Translations under genes and position numbers: made by a program
In this document: positions 17,332 through 26,701 of the stretch, one piece after another
Layout: each line of letters starts with the position of its first letter
Numbering within the stretch: the first letter of the stretch is position 1
NCBI RefSeq assembly: GCF_003569005.1
Contig: NZ_BCUR01000004.1
Coordinates: 1,142,003-1,206,002 of the forward strand
Origin: Vibrio superstes
GTDB taxonomy: Bacteria; Pseudomonadota; Gammaproteobacteria; Enterobacterales; Vibrionaceae
Reading direction: 5' to 3'
DNA: 64,000 nt
The notes under the pieces: generated by a model
Databases searched by the model: none
What the model was told of the DNA's origin: nothing
The model's input: the letters and a program-made list of their open reading frames with translations, nothing else

Positions 17332-19629
17332 ATGGCTCTCTTACTAGGTAACTGGAATCTTATTTCATTCTCAGCGACGATTGTCGCAGCAATGTATTGG
17401 CACACTCTTCCTGAATTGCAGTGGCTTGTTCCGATACTTGCCATAGTGTTGTTCTGTTGCCGATTTAAAGCACTAAGAATAGCACTCGGGGTCTCGTTGG
17501 CATCAGTGGTTAGTCTAGTACAGAGTCATGTTTTTGTAAGAGACGTCAACACCTTATTCGATTGCGCTGAGAATATTACCATAAATGTTGAGTTGAACAG
17601 CACATTTAGATCAAATCTTTACTTTTCAAATTCGGTAGTTAACGTCGAACAAATTCATGGTTGCGATGCCGACTTCTCCGGCTTGCTATTACTCAAAGTT
17701 CCCTTAGATTTGGCGCAGAATATAAAACTAGGGGAGATTTGGCGTGTCGAGGCTGAGATAAAACCCATTTACGGCCTGCTCAATGAAGCGGGCTTTGATG
17801 CGGAGCGCTTTTATTTTGGGCAGCGAGTCATAGCTCAAGCTAGGGTGCATAAACTACTCCAGCGGATTGAGAAGGCGGACCTAAGAGGCCGTTGGTATGA
17901 CGATGTTTACCTGCAAACGGCGCAATTGGAATCTCGACCACTAATCTTAGCCCTATTGTTTGGGGAACGCTCTCTCATTGATAATCAGCAATGGAGTCAC
18001 CTAAAACGGACCGGAATTGCGCACTTGATTGCGATTTCTGGATTGCACATAGGGCTAGCCTATATGGTGGGCTGGTGGGGCGGACATATCTTGCGTATTG
18101 TTATCCCAACCTGGCTTTGGCTACCTGTTTTGTCTGCTGTGGGCATGGCAACCTTTTACGCGTGGCTTGCTGGGTTTAGTTTACCCACACAACGCGCCTT
18201 GGTTATGTGTCTGATTACCGCTACCGCACTAATTCTTGGGATTCGTTTAAGTCGCTGGCGAATATTGTGGCTGACCCTGGCAATAGTGCTAACCCTATCA
18301 CCCATGTCAGCGGTATCTTCTAGCCTTTGGCTCAGTGTTGGGGCCGTCATTATTATTTTTCTGGCGATTGGGCCAAATCAACGCCGTCTCGAAAAGCAAA
18401 ACCCCGAACAGCGAGTTGGCAAAGAAGAGAAGAAGCAGAGCAAGATAGGCATCAAGAAACTGTACACCTGGTTTCGAATCCAGCTCTATCTCAGTTTAGG
18501 GCTAGCGCCAATATCGGCTTGGTTGTTGGGCGGGGTTGCTTGGCTCTCTATCTTGTTCAATGCCATCGCTATTCCTCTAGTTTCACTGTTTGTGGTTCCG
18601 CTATTGCTTGCCGGTATCTTGTTAAACCCCGTATCTAAGTCATTAGGTTTTGGCTTATTTCAATTGTCCGATATGGGTTTGAGTTTGCTGACAGAGCTAA
18701 TTTCGAAGACGCAGGTCTATCCTAACCTATGGTTTCAAGCCTCACAGAGCCATATATTGGGGTTAGTTTTGTTATTCGCTCTCATCTGCGTGAGAAATCG
18801 TCGGCAGGTTTTCATCCTATGTATCGGTGGACTATATGTCGCGATGGTTGGATTAGAAAACAATGATACAAAATGGCGCCTTGATGTGCTGGATGTCGGT
18901 CATGGCTTAGCCGTGCTGATAGAGTCAGATGAGCGCTCAATTCTCTATGATACAGGGGCGGGGTGGGATGAGGGCAGCATAGCGCAGATGGTTGTAGAGC
19001 CCATAATTGTGCAGCGCGGTACTAGCATTGACGCTCTTTTCATAAGCCATTGGGACAATGACCATCAAGGTGGCATGAACCACCTTATTGCGCGCTTTTT
19101 ACCTAGATATGTATTTACTCCTCAACAAGACATCAAGACGCTACCTTGCATGCAAGGGCAGTTCTGGTGGTGGCAAGGATTGCAGTTTGAAATAGTTTGG
19201 CCTCCGAGGACAGTCTCTAGAGCCTATAACCCTCACTCGTGCGTCATGCGGATCTCTGATGGGACTTATTCGGTGTTATTGACCGGAGATATTGATGCAA
19301 TTTCAGAGTATCAATTGGTTGATGATGTTGCTCAATCTGACGTGATTATCGTGCCTCATCACGGTAGCAGTACCTCTTCAACTCAAGTATTGGTCGATAA
19401 AGTTGATGCAAATATCGCCATAGCCTCAACTTCTAAGCAGGGACGTTGGTCGCTTCCCAACCAAATTGTAGTGGATAGGTATCGCCAATCTGGCTCCCAA
19501 TGGCTGAATACGGGTACCGATGGGCAGGTATCTGTACGTTTTTTGAGTGATGAGGTGAAGGTTATGACTCTGCGCAACCCACAAACTGCTGCTTGGTATA
19601 GGCAGATTTTGCGGAAGGGAGTAGAATAA
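17332..19629 (+). CDS. comEC: ComEC/Rec2 DNA-uptake channel
   Basis: The 765-residue inner membrane protein passes single-stranded DNA into the cytoplasm during natural transformation. An N-terminal membrane pair precedes the ComEC N-terminal domain and the Competence domain (GIAHLIAISGLHIGLAYM near residue 228, followed by many membrane helices to about 490). A C-terminal metallo-beta-lactamase-like domain follows from residue 513, with LDVLDVGHG, the metal motif HWDNDHQGG (near 573), LLTGDID and VPHHGSSTSS. The beta-lactamase-type residues are intact, which suggests an active nuclease domain. The start is preceded by GAGGGAAT. It leads an operon with msbA, lpxK, ycaR and kdsB. Confidence 0.95.
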   Translation: MALLLGNWNLISFSATIVAAMYWHTLPELQWLVPILAIVLFCCRFKALRIALGVSLASVVSLVQSHVFVRDVNTLFDCAENITINVELNSTFRSNLYFSNSVVNVEQIHGCDADFSGLLLLKVPLDLAQNIKLGEIWRVEAEIKPIYGLLNEAGFDAERFYFGQRVIAQARVHKLLQRIEKADLRGRWYDDVYLQTAQLESRPLILALLFGERSLIDNQQWSHLKRTGIAHLIAISGLHIGLAYMVGWWGGHILRIVIPTWLWLPVLSAVGMATFYAWLAGFSLPTQRALVMCLITATALILGIRLSRWRILWLTLAIVLTLSPMSAVSSSLWLSVGAVIIIFLAIGPNQRRLEKQNPEQRVGKEEKKQSKIGIKKLYTWFRIQLYLSLGLAPISAWLLGGVAWLSILFNAIAIPLVSLFVVPLLLAGILLNPVSKSLGFGLFQLSDMGLSLLTELISKTQVYPNLWFQASQSHILGLVLLFALICVRNRRQVFILCIGGLYVAMVGLENNDTKWRLDVLDVGHGLAVLIESDERSILYDTGAGWDEGSIAQMVVEPIIVQRGTSIDALFISHWDNDHQGGMNHLIARFLPRYVFTPQQDIKTLPCMQGQFWWWQGLQFEIVWPPRTVSRAYNPHSCVMRISDGTYSVLLTGDIDAISEYQLVDDVAQSDVIIVPHHGSSTSSTQVLVDKVDANIAIASTSKQGRWSLPNQIVVDRYRQSGSQWLNTGTDGQVSVRFLSDEVKVMTLRNPQTAAWYRQILRKGVE

Positions 19630-19661
19630 CTATTAACTGAATAAAAAATAAAGCAATTCTT

Positions 19662-21410
19662 ATGACACAACTTGAAGATGAGTCTACGTGGAAAACCTTT
19701 AAACGCCTGTGGAAATACATTCGTTTATACAAACTAGGACTCTTCGTTGCAGCGTTCGCCCTGATCATCAATGCGGCTGCAGATACCTATATGATTTCCC
19801 TATTAAAGCCACTGCTTGATGAAGGCTTTGGTGATGTAGAATCCAATTTCCTTAAAATCTTACCTATGATCATCCTAGGTATGATTGTGGTGCGTGGTCT
19901 CTCTGGATTTGTATCCACCTATTGCTTGAGTTGGGTGTCGGGCAATGTGGTTATGTTAATGCGACGCGCTATCTTTAACCACTTTATGCACATGCCAGTC
20001 CCCTTCTTTGATAGAGAATCTACCGGTGGTTTGCTGTCTCGCATTACCTACGACAGTGAGCAGGTCGCGGCCGCCACCAGTAAAGCCTTAGTGAATCTAG
20101 TGAGAGAGGGCGCAAGCATTATCGGCTTGCTTACCTTAATGTTCTGGAACAGCTGGCAGCTCTCTTTAGTACTTCTTGTTGTAGCGCCCGTTGTGGCCTT
20201 CGCTATTCGCGTCGTTTCAAAGCGTTTTCGTAAGATCAGTAAGAACATGCAAACGGCAATGGGACAGGTAACCTCTTCCGCTGAGCAGATGCTTAAAGGC
20301 CATAAAGTGGTTTTGAGTTATGGTGGTCAAGAAGTCGAAAGTGGCCGCTTCGATCAAGTCAGCAATAAAATGCGCCAACAAACGATGAAGATGGTGACAG
20401 CGCAAGCCGCTGCAAACCCAATCGTTCAGTTGATTGCTTCCTTTGCTCTAGTGACGGTGCTGTATCTGGCAAGCTTTGAGCAAGTGAGAGCAGACCTTAC
20501 TCCGGGTGCATTTACGGTTATCTTCTCTGCTATGTTTGGCATGATGAGGCCTCTAAAATCATTGACTAACGTGACCTCAGAGTTTCAGCGTGGTATGGCA
20601 GCAGCTCATACCTTGTTCTCTTTAATGGATTTAGACACTGAAAAAGATACTGGTGACAAAGAGATCAAGCGCGCGAAAGGTTTGGTTGAGGTTAAGGATG
20701 TGACCTTTAGTTATCAGGGTAAGGATAAGCCTGCACTGTCTCATATTGATTTTACTATTCCACAAGGTAAGACAGTCGCTCTAGTGGGGCGCTCAGGTTC
20801 CGGCAAGAGTACCATTGCCAACTTATTTACCCGTTTTTATGAGGTAGATGATGGTGAAATTTGCCTTGATGGCGAGAATATTAACGACTACAAGTTGACA
20901 AACTTGCGAGAGCAATTTGGTCTTGTTTCGCAAAATGTTCACCTGTTCAACGATACCATTGCCAACAACATAGCGTATGCCGCTGAGGGTGAATTCACTC
21001 GTGAGCAAATAGAGCATGCCGCTAAGTTAGCTCACGCAACTGAGTTCACTAAAAATATGCCTGATGGTCTAGATACTATGATTGGTGAAAATGGCGCGAG
21101 TTTATCTGGCGGCCAACGTCAAAGGGTTGCTATAGCTCGTGCGCTACTGCGTGATGCTCCAGTATTGATCCTAGATGAGGCAACCTCTGCTCTTGATACC
21201 GAGTCAGAGAGAGCTATTCAGGCAGCGCTGGATGAACTGCAGAAAGATAAAACAGTACTGGTGATTGCGCACCGTTTGTCGACGATCGAAAATGCAGACG
21301 AGATCTTGGTTGTGGACAACGGCGAGATTATTGAGCGCGGTACGCATGCTGAGTTAATTGCCAAGGGCGAAGCCTATGCGCAGTTGCATAAAATACAGTT
21401 CGGTGACTAG
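19662..21410 (+). CDS. msbA: Lipid A flippase MsbA
   Basis: This 582-residue ABC half-transporter flips core-lipid A across the inner membrane as a homodimer. The transmembrane domain fills residues 1-320 with six helices. The nucleotide-binding domain follows with Walker [10 protein letters not shown] (376-384), Q-loop at VSQN, signature LSGGQ (481-485), Walker B VLILDE (501-506) and the switch His in [10 protein letters not shown]. The length is the same as E. coli MsbA. The gene starts 32 bases after comEC and ends 3 bases before lpxK, so the genes are probably co-transcribed. Confidence 0.97.
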   Translation: MTQLEDESTWKTFKRLWKYIRLYKLGLFVAAFALIINAAADTYMISLLKPLLDEGFGDVESNFLKILPMIILGMIVVRGLSGFVSTYCLSWVSGNVVMLMRRAIFNHFMHMPVPFFDRESTGGLLSRITYDSEQVAAATSKALVNLVREGASIIGLLTLMFWNSWQLSLVLLVVAPVVAFAIRVVSKRFRKISKNMQTAMGQVTSSAEQMLKGHKVVLSYGGQEVESGRFDQVSNKMRQQTMKMVTAQAAANPIVQLIASFALVTVLYLASFEQVRADLTPGAFTVIFSAMFGMMRPLKSLTNVTSEFQRGMAAAHTLFSLMDLDTEKDTGDKEIKRAKGLVEVKDVTFSYQGKDKPALSHIDFTIPQGKTVALVGRSGSGKSTIANLFTRFYEVDDGEICLDGENINDYKLTNLREQFGLVSQNVHLFNDTIANNIAYAAEGEFTREQIEHAAKLAHATEFTKNMPDGLDTMIGENGASLSGGQRQRVAIARALLRDAPVLILDEATSALDTESERAIQAALDELQKDKTVLVIAHRLSTIENADEILVVDNGEIIERGTHAELIAKGEAYAQLHKIQFGD

Positions 21411-21413
21411 TTA

Positions 21414-22412
21414 GTGATACATCTACTCTGGTTTAGCTCTAACCCTGTGCGATGGTTATTTTGGCCACTATTGTGGCCTTTAAGTCAGCTCTTTAAGGTG
21501 ATTAGCCAAGGGCGTAGGCGTGACTATCTGCAAGGTAAAAAGCCTAGCTACCGTGCACCTGTTCCTATCGTTGTGGTAGGAAATATCACCGCGGGTGGCA
21601 ACGGCAAAACACCCGTAGTGGTGTGGTTGGTTGAAAACCTCCAAGCTCAAGGCTTAACCGTTGGTGTGGTTTCCAGAGGGTATGGGGCCAAGGCTCCTAG
21701 CTACCCCTTGCTGGTAGGTCAGGATACGCCAACCAAACATTGTGGTGATGAGCCGAAACTTATTGCTCAGCGCACCGGGGCGATTGTGGTGGTCGACCCT
21801 GTGCGTTCGAATGCGGTTAAGCATCTGCTACAGAACGACGTGGATATTGTGGTTACAGATGATGGACTACAACATTACGCCCTACAACGCGATATAGAGT
21901 TTATTGTTATCGACGGTAAGCGTCGCTTCGGTAACGAGCACTTGATTCCTCTAGGGCCCCTAAGAGAGAAGATGAGCCGTCTCCAAACGGTGGACTTTCG
22001 CATTACCAATGGCGGAGAGGCACAATCTGGGGAAATTGGCATGACGTTGCAGCCGTCTCTGGCGGTGAATCTTGTGACTGGAGAGAAAAAGTCCGTTGAT
22101 CTGTTGGGAGCACTTACCGCTATAGCCGGTATTGGTCACCCCCCACGGTTCTTTGATACCTTAGAGTCAATGAAGGCCAACGTAATCACGACCAAAGGAT
22201 TTGCTGACCATAAGGCGTTGCTAAAGGCGGATATTACCCCTTTAATTGCCGATGGCCATCAGCTAATAATGACAGAAAAAGATGCGGTTAAATGCCGTGA
22301 CTTTGCAGATGATAATTGGTGGTATCTACCTGTGTCAGCACAGATTAGTGATGATAACCGCCATAAAATAATGAATAGAATTCAAGAGGTTTTAAAGGAA
22401 TATGGATCATAG
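21414..22412 (+). CDS. lpxK: Tetraacyldisaccharide 4'-kinase
   Basis: LpxK phosphorylates the 4' position of tetraacyldisaccharide-1-phosphate to give lipid IVA, a late step of lipid A synthesis at the inner membrane. The 332-residue product has one N-terminal membrane-anchoring segment ([17 protein letters not shown]) and a P-loop [12 protein letters not shown] (near residue 57). The conserved [17 protein letters not shown] and DDGLQHY motifs are present. Translation begins at a GTG immediately after msbA. The last 11 bases overlap the start of ycaR in another frame. Confidence 0.96.
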   Translation: MIHLLWFSSNPVRWLFWPLLWPLSQLFKVISQGRRRDYLQGKKPSYRAPVPIVVVGNITAGGNGKTPVVVWLVENLQAQGLTVGVVSRGYGAKAPSYPLLVGQDTPTKHCGDEPKLIAQRTGAIVVVDPVRSNAVKHLLQNDVDIVVTDDGLQHYALQRDIEFIVIDGKRRFGNEHLIPLGPLREKMSRLQTVDFRITNGGEAQSGEIGMTLQPSLAVNLVTGEKKSVDLLGALTAIAGIGHPPRFFDTLESMKANVITTKGFADHKALLKADITPLIADGHQLIMTEKDAVKCRDFADDNWWYLPVSAQISDDNRHKIMNRIQEVLKEYGS

Positions 22413-22581
22413 ATTGTTAGAGATCGTTGCATGCCCAGTATGCAAAGGAAAGCTGACTTTTGATAAAGAGAAGCAAGAGCTAGTGTGTAAATTGGATCGT
22501 CTTGCTTATCCAATCAAAGAGGGAATTCCTGTACTCCTTGAGCCTGAAGCTCGCTCAATCTCAATGGACGAGGGGCGTTAA
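22402..22581 (+). CDS. ycaR: YcaR family small zinc-ribbon-like protein (UPF0434/Trm112-like)
   Basis: The 59-residue protein reads [20 protein letters not shown] at the N terminus, with the CxxC pair C11/C14, and continues through [21 protein letters not shown] to the end. This is the YcaR/UPF0434 family, distantly related to the Trm112 methyltransferase activator. The exact function is unknown. It overlaps lpxK by 11 bases and is followed by kdsB after a single base, as in other gammaproteobacteria. The ribosome-binding site is AAAGGAA at 22394-22400, inside lpxK. Confidence 0.92.
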   Translation: MDHRLLEIVACPVCKGKLTFDKEKQELVCKLDRLAYPIKEGIPVLLEPEARSISMDEGR

Positions 22582-22582
22582 G

Positions 22583-23329
22583 ATGTCATTTACCGTTATC
22601 ATTCCTGCGCGATATCAATCAACGCGTTTGCCGGGTAAACCCCTGGCGGATATCTGCGGAAAACCAATGATCGAGCACGTGTATCGACAGGCGATTCAGG
22701 CTGGTGCTGATCAGGTGATTATTGCTACCGACGACCAGCGTGTGGCGGATGTGGCGGCTGGGTTTGGTGGTACGGTTTGCATGACCTCACCTGACCACGA
22801 ATCGGGCACCGAACGCTTGGCTGAGGTAGTGGAGAAGATGGGAATTGCACCGGACCATATTGTGGTGAATGTGCAGGGAGACGAGCCCTTGATTCCACCC
22901 GTAGTAATCGCTCAGGTTGCCGATAATCTGGCCGCTTCTACGGCGCCAATGGCGACACTTGGGGTTGCTATTGAGGATGCAGAAGAAGCATTCAACCCTA
23001 ATGCGGTGAAGGTGGTGATAGATAACCAAGGCTATGCACTCTACTTTAGCCGTGCAACCATACCTTGGGACAGGGACCAGTTTGCTGATGATAAATCTCA
23101 GCTAAACCAACCCCTAATGCGTCACATTGGTATCTATGCTTATCGTGCTGGCTTTATCAATAAATACATCAACTGGGCACCCTCTGCCCTTGAAAAGATA
23201 GAAAGCCTCGAGCAGTTACGCGTGCTTTGGTACGGCGAAAAAATCCATGTTGCTCTGGCCAAACAAACACCGCCACCAGGTGTAGATACGCCAGAAGACT
23301 TAGAAGCAGTAAGAGCACTGTTAAGCTAG
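22583..23329 (+). CDS. kdsB: CMP-Kdo synthetase (3-deoxy-manno-octulosonate cytidylyltransferase)
   Basis: KdsB joins Kdo with CTP to form CMP-Kdo for the inner core of lipopolysaccharide. The 248-residue product opens with [19 protein letters not shown], the nucleotidyltransferase signature. It also contains [12 protein letters not shown] and the Kdo-binding [11 protein letters not shown] region. I start at the ATG at 22583, one base after the ycaR stop, where GAGGGGCG gives a ribosome-binding site; a longer frame upstream lies inside ycaR. It ends the comEC operon, just before a MITE-like repeat. Confidence 0.96.
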   Translation: MSFTVIIPARYQSTRLPGKPLADICGKPMIEHVYRQAIQAGADQVIIATDDQRVADVAAGFGGTVCMTSPDHESGTERLAEVVEKMGIAPDHIVVNVQGDEPLIPPVVIAQVADNLAASTAPMATLGVAIEDAEEAFNPNAVKVVIDNQGYALYFSRATIPWDRDQFADDKSQLNQPLMRHIGIYAYRAGFINKYINWAPSALEKIESLEQLRVLWYGEKIHVALAKQTPPPGVDTPEDLEAVRALLS

Positions 23330-23335
23330 GTTTTA

Positions 23336-23616
23336 CTAGGGTCTGTTGACCTTTTGCGATTAAATTTTGCTCGACCAGAAGCCATTTAATCAAGGCGAGG
23401 GACTTGCCGCCTAGTCATCTAAGCAAGAGTCGCTCAACGAAGAGTAAATGGCTTCTGGACGAGCCCTTCTTGCCGAGCCCTTCGGGTAGCGCTTTGTTGG
23501 GCATTAATACAAGGCAGTCACTTTTCATGTGGAACCCCACACCTAAAAGCGACTGCCTTGTATTAATACCCAACAAATCGCTACAAAAATAACCTCAAAA
23601 GGTCAACAGACCCTAG
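23336..23616. mobile_element. MITE-like element with 20-bp perfect terminal inverted repeats and CTAG ends
   Basis: The ends are perfect 20-base inverted copies (CTAGGGTCTGTTGACCTTTT at 23336-23355; complement at 23597-23616), so the unit is GGTC...GACC flanked by CTAG on each side. Inside are two further large imperfect inverted repeats: 23369-23388 with 23445-23464 (19 of 20), and 23487-23519 with 23551-23584. No open reading frame for a transposase is present. A 4-bp CTAG-type flank is the target pattern of IS5-group transposons, so a non-autonomous IS5-like element is the likely origin (inference). Confidence 0.75.
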
Positions 23617-23621
23617 ATATA

Positions 23622-23655
23622 GAAAAGGGAAACAGTTTGCTGTTTCCCTTTTTCG
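23622..23655. terminator. Terminator between the MITE and spoVR
   Basis: A GAAAAGGGAAACAG / CTGTTTCCCTTTTT stem has A and T tracts on both strands. It lies downstream of the minus-strand prkA-yeaH-spoVR operon and can act for both directions. Confidence 0.85.
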
Positions 23656-23676
23656 TTTTGAGCGTGGTAAAAGTAT

Positions 23677-23700
23677 CTAAGGCCAACAGACCCTAGATAT
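23677..23700. repeat. Solo end of the same repeat, overlapping the spoVR stop codon
   Basis: CTAA-GGCCAACAGACC-CTAG repeats the right end of the MITE with one mismatch, flanked again by YTAR-type tetranucleotides and followed by the same ATAT. The spoVR stop codon (TAG on the minus strand) is formed by the CTAG at 23692-23695. Confidence 0.65.
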
Positions 23701-25219
23701 TTTTACCAAAATCAGTGCGTTTTGGGCAAGAGGCGAGCACGTCTCTGTGACCCGATTCTTTAAGCTCTTCCAAAATGACATCAAAGCCCCATAGTCGATA
23801 CAGATGCTTAAGAACATCATCGTAGCTCTTGTCTAGCGGAATGCGTTGATGGGGGATGTGTTGTAGCGTTAGAGAGCGATCACCTCGCACATCGACATTC
23901 CATACCTGAATATTGGGCTCTAGGTTGCTTAGATTGTATTGAGCGGCTAGCTTTTCTCTGATTTCCTTGTAGCCCATTTCGTCATGGATGGCATCAATCT
24001 CAATGTAGTTCTTCCTGTCATCGTCTTTGATGGCAAAGAACTTAAATTCGCGGATAAGCTTTGGAGATAAATACTGGCTGATAAAGCTCTCGTCCTTGAA
24101 GTTCTGCATCGCAAAATGCACAGCTTCTAACCAGTCACTGCCTGCTAAATCTGGGAACCACTCTCTATCTTCGTCGGTGGGCTCTTCACAGATTCGACGG
24201 ATGTCTTGGAACATGGCAAAACCCAAGGCATAAGGGTTAATTCCACTAAAGTACGGGCTATTGTAGGCTGGCTGGGCAACGACGCTGGTATGGCTGTGCA
24301 AGAACTCCAGCATGAACTTATCGGAGACTAACCCTTCGTCATACAGGTGATTGAGAATACTGTAATGCCAGAAGGTCGCCCAACCTTCGTTCATCACTTG
24401 GGTCTGCTTCTGCGGATAGAAGTATTGGCTGACTTTACGCACGATGCGCACAATTTCACGCTGCCATGACTCTAACAGGGGCGCATGCTTCTCAATAAAA
24501 TACAGAATGTTTTCTTGTGGCTCTGAGGGGAAGCGCTTCTTCTCAATCTCTGCACTGTCAACGGATTTTGGAACGGTCCTCCACAGTTCGTTGACCTGTG
24601 ATTGCAGATACTGCTCGCGCTCTTGCTGTCGGATAGTCTCTTCGGCGATGGAGATCTTCTCAGGGCGCTTATACCTATCAACACCGTAATTCATTAATGC
24701 ATGACAAGAATCGAGTAGCTTTTCTACCTCATCAACGCCGTATTTCTCTTCGCAGTTGCTGATGTAGTTTCGAGCAAAAATCAGGTAGTCGATGATCGAA
24801 CTGGCGTCAGTCCAGGTCTTGAACAAGTAGTTGCCCTTAAAAAATGAGTTGTGGCCATAGCTTGCGTGAGCCATGACCAAAGCCTGCATAGTGACAGTGT
24901 TTTCTTCCATTAAGTAGGCAATACAGGGATCCGAGTTGATGACGATCTCGTAGGCAAGCCCCATCTGACCATGCTTATAGTTTTGTTCGGTCTGTATGAA
25001 TTTCTTACCAAATGACCAGTGGTGGTAGTTAATAGGCATGCCAATACTGGAATAGGCATCCATCATCTGCTCGGCAGTAATGACCTCAATTTGATTGGGA
25101 TAGGTGTCTAGCTTGTAGTGTTTAGCGACACGCTTTATTTGCTGGTGGTACTCTTCCAGCAAATTGAAGGTCCAATCGGGACCGTCAGGCAATGTCTTGG
25201 ATTTAACTTCTGCTGTCAT
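23693..25219 (-). CDS. SpoVR family protein (YcgB-like)
   Basis: The 508-residue cytosolic product matches the SpoVR/YcgB family over its length. It includes PDWTFNLLEEYHQQIKRVAKHYKLDTYPNQIEVI at the N terminus, MNEGWATFWHYSILNHLYDEG, and the downstream YNSPYFSGINPYALGF stretch. The biochemical role is not known. In gammaproteobacteria it is co-expressed with PrkA (YeaG) and YeaH under starvation. It is the third gene of that operon, 23 bases after yeaH. Its terminal TAG codon lies in a repeat element. Confidence 0.94.
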   Translation of the reverse strand: MTAEVKSKTLPDGPDWTFNLLEEYHQQIKRVAKHYKLDTYPNQIEVITAEQMMDAYSSIGMPINYHHWSFGKKFIQTEQNYKHGQMGLAYEIVINSDPCIAYLMEENTVTMQALVMAHASYGHNSFFKGNYLFKTWTDASSIIDYLIFARNYISNCEEKYGVDEVEKLLDSCHALMNYGVDRYKRPEKISIAEETIRQQEREQYLQSQVNELWRTVPKSVDSAEIEKKRFPSEPQENILYFIEKHAPLLESWQREIVRIVRKVSQYFYPQKQTQVMNEGWATFWHYSILNHLYDEGLVSDKFMLEFLHSHTSVVAQPAYNSPYFSGINPYALGFAMFQDIRRICEEPTDEDREWFPDLAGSDWLEAVHFAMQNFKDESFISQYLSPKLIREFKFFAIKDDDRKNYIEIDAIHDEMGYKEIREKLAAQYNLSNLEPNIQVWNVDVRGDRSLTLQHIPHQRIPLDKSYDDVLKHLYRLWGFDVILEELKESGHRDVLASCPKRTDFGKNI

Positions 25220-25242
25220 AGCGCATCCTTACTCGTATTCCC

Positions 25243-26514
25243 TTAGCTATGTTCCTTCTGGAACAGCTCCCTAAATACAGGGAAGATATCTTCCACCGCT
25301 CGGATATTTTTCATAGCAAAATTATCAAACTGCGACTCTAGCTTTTCGTATTCGTGCCACAAGGTTTGATGACTTCGACGCGTGATCTCTATGTATGAGT
25401 AGTACTGGCAAATTGGCAATAGGGCTTCAGTGAGCAACTTCTTACACCTTGGAGAATCGTCAGCCCAGTTATCGCCGTCGGATGCTTGTGCCGCGTAGAT
25501 ATTCCATTGATTGGTGGGATAGCGCTCTTTGACAATCTCATCCATCAGTTTTAAAGCACTGGAGACAATGGTTCCACCGGTTTCTTGCGAATAGAAAAAC
25601 TCGTGCTCATCCACCTCTTTTGCTTGAGTATGATGGCGTATAAACACCACTTCTACGTTCTCATAGGTGCGATTAAGGAACATATACAACAGGACATAAA
25701 AGCGCTTAGCGATGTCTTTAGTGGCTTGATCCATTGAGCCGGATACATCCATTAAGCAGAACATTACCGCCTGGCTGGATGGGATAGGGCGTTTTTCATA
25801 GTTTTTGAAGCGCAGGTCGAAGGTGTCAATAAATGGCACCCGCCTCATTTGAGCGCGAATCTCTTCTATTTCTTCCTTGATGCTTTTTTCTTGCAGTGGT
25901 TTTGCTGGCTCACAATTTTTTAGGGAAGTCAGTTCATCTTCTAACTCACGGAGTTTACGTTTCTTACCAGCGGACATTGCAGTGCGTCGCGCCAGAGATT
26001 GTTGTAGCGAGCGAACGACGGCTATGTTGGAGGGAATACCAGCGGTTTGGTAACCCGCTCGATGGGTTTTCCATTCAGTGATGCGGTTAACTTGGTTTTT
26101 CTTAAGGTTTGGCAGCGCGAGATCTTCAAACAGAATGTCTAGATACTCGTCTTTTGATATTTGGAATATAAATTCATCTTGGCCTTCGCCGTCAGGGCTA
26201 GCGTCTCCGTCACCAGAGCCCCCTTGACCACCGCCCCCTGGAGGGCGTTCTATCTTGTCTCCACGGATAAATTGATCGTTACCTGGGTGAACACGTTCGC
26301 GACGCCCACCTTGACCTTGATGAAAGGCAGGTTCGGTAATGTCACTTTTAGGGAGGGTAATATCCTCGCCGTTATCGGTATCCGTAATCGAGCGACGATT
26401 TACCGCATCAGAAACGGCTTCTTTAATTTTTTGCTTATGTCGGCGAATAAAGCGCTGTCGATTAACAGTGCTTTTATTCTTGCCATTGAGCCTTCGGTCA
26501 ATAAATTGAGCCAT
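25243..26514 (-). CDS. yeaH: YeaH/YhbH family protein (UPF0229)
   Basis: The 423-residue product has a basic N terminus ([29 protein letters not shown]), a glycine-rich linker (about residues 80-105) and a von Willebrand A-like domain with the metal-site motif [18 protein letters not shown]. YeaH is expressed with the kinase YeaG/PrkA in E. coli and contributes to nitrogen-starvation and stress survival; its mechanism is open. I use the ATG at 26514, with GAGGTGGCG just upstream, not the longer frame from 26526. It is the middle gene of the prkA-yeaH-spoVR operon. Confidence 0.95.
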   Translation of the reverse strand: MAQFIDRRLNGKNKSTVNRQRFIRRHKQKIKEAVSDAVNRRSITDTDNGEDITLPKSDITEPAFHQGQGGRRERVHPGNDQFIRGDKIERPPGGGGQGGSGDGDASPDGEGQDEFIFQISKDEYLDILFEDLALPNLKKNQVNRITEWKTHRAGYQTAGIPSNIAVVRSLQQSLARRTAMSAGKKRKLRELEDELTSLKNCEPAKPLQEKSIKEEIEEIRAQMRRVPFIDTFDLRFKNYEKRPIPSSQAVMFCLMDVSGSMDQATKDIAKRFYVLLYMFLNRTYENVEVVFIRHHTQAKEVDEHEFFYSQETGGTIVSSALKLMDEIVKERYPTNQWNIYAAQASDGDNWADDSPRCKKLLTEALLPICQYYSYIEITRRSHQTLWHEYEKLESQFDNFAMKNIRAVEDIFPVFRELFQKEHS

Positions 26515-26701
26515 GCGCCACCTCAATAAGTCCTACATGGTGATACTCGTACAACCCACTGTTGAGTCGACATTACCAGTCGAGTCATACGCGTATGATC
26601 CTTGCGCCACAACCTAAGTTGCATCAATGCCCCCAACTGCTCATACGCAATAAAGAGGGCATAGTGTCCACGGAGTGACAGGGTTAACGTCACTCTATCT
26701 A

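Noticed and set aside
22502..22582. A longer kdsB start inside ycaR
   Set aside because: The extension is in a shifted frame of ycaR; the ATG at 22583 gives the standard KdsB N terminus.
26161..26529. A 122-residue plus-strand frame across the yeaH 5' end
   Set aside because: It is antisense to yeaH and uses its basic N-terminal coding region; no start signal is seen.
26670..26700. A hairpin after yeaG (AGTGAC / GTCACT) as a terminator
   Set aside because: The stem is short and lacks a T tract on the minus strand, so it does not break the operon.
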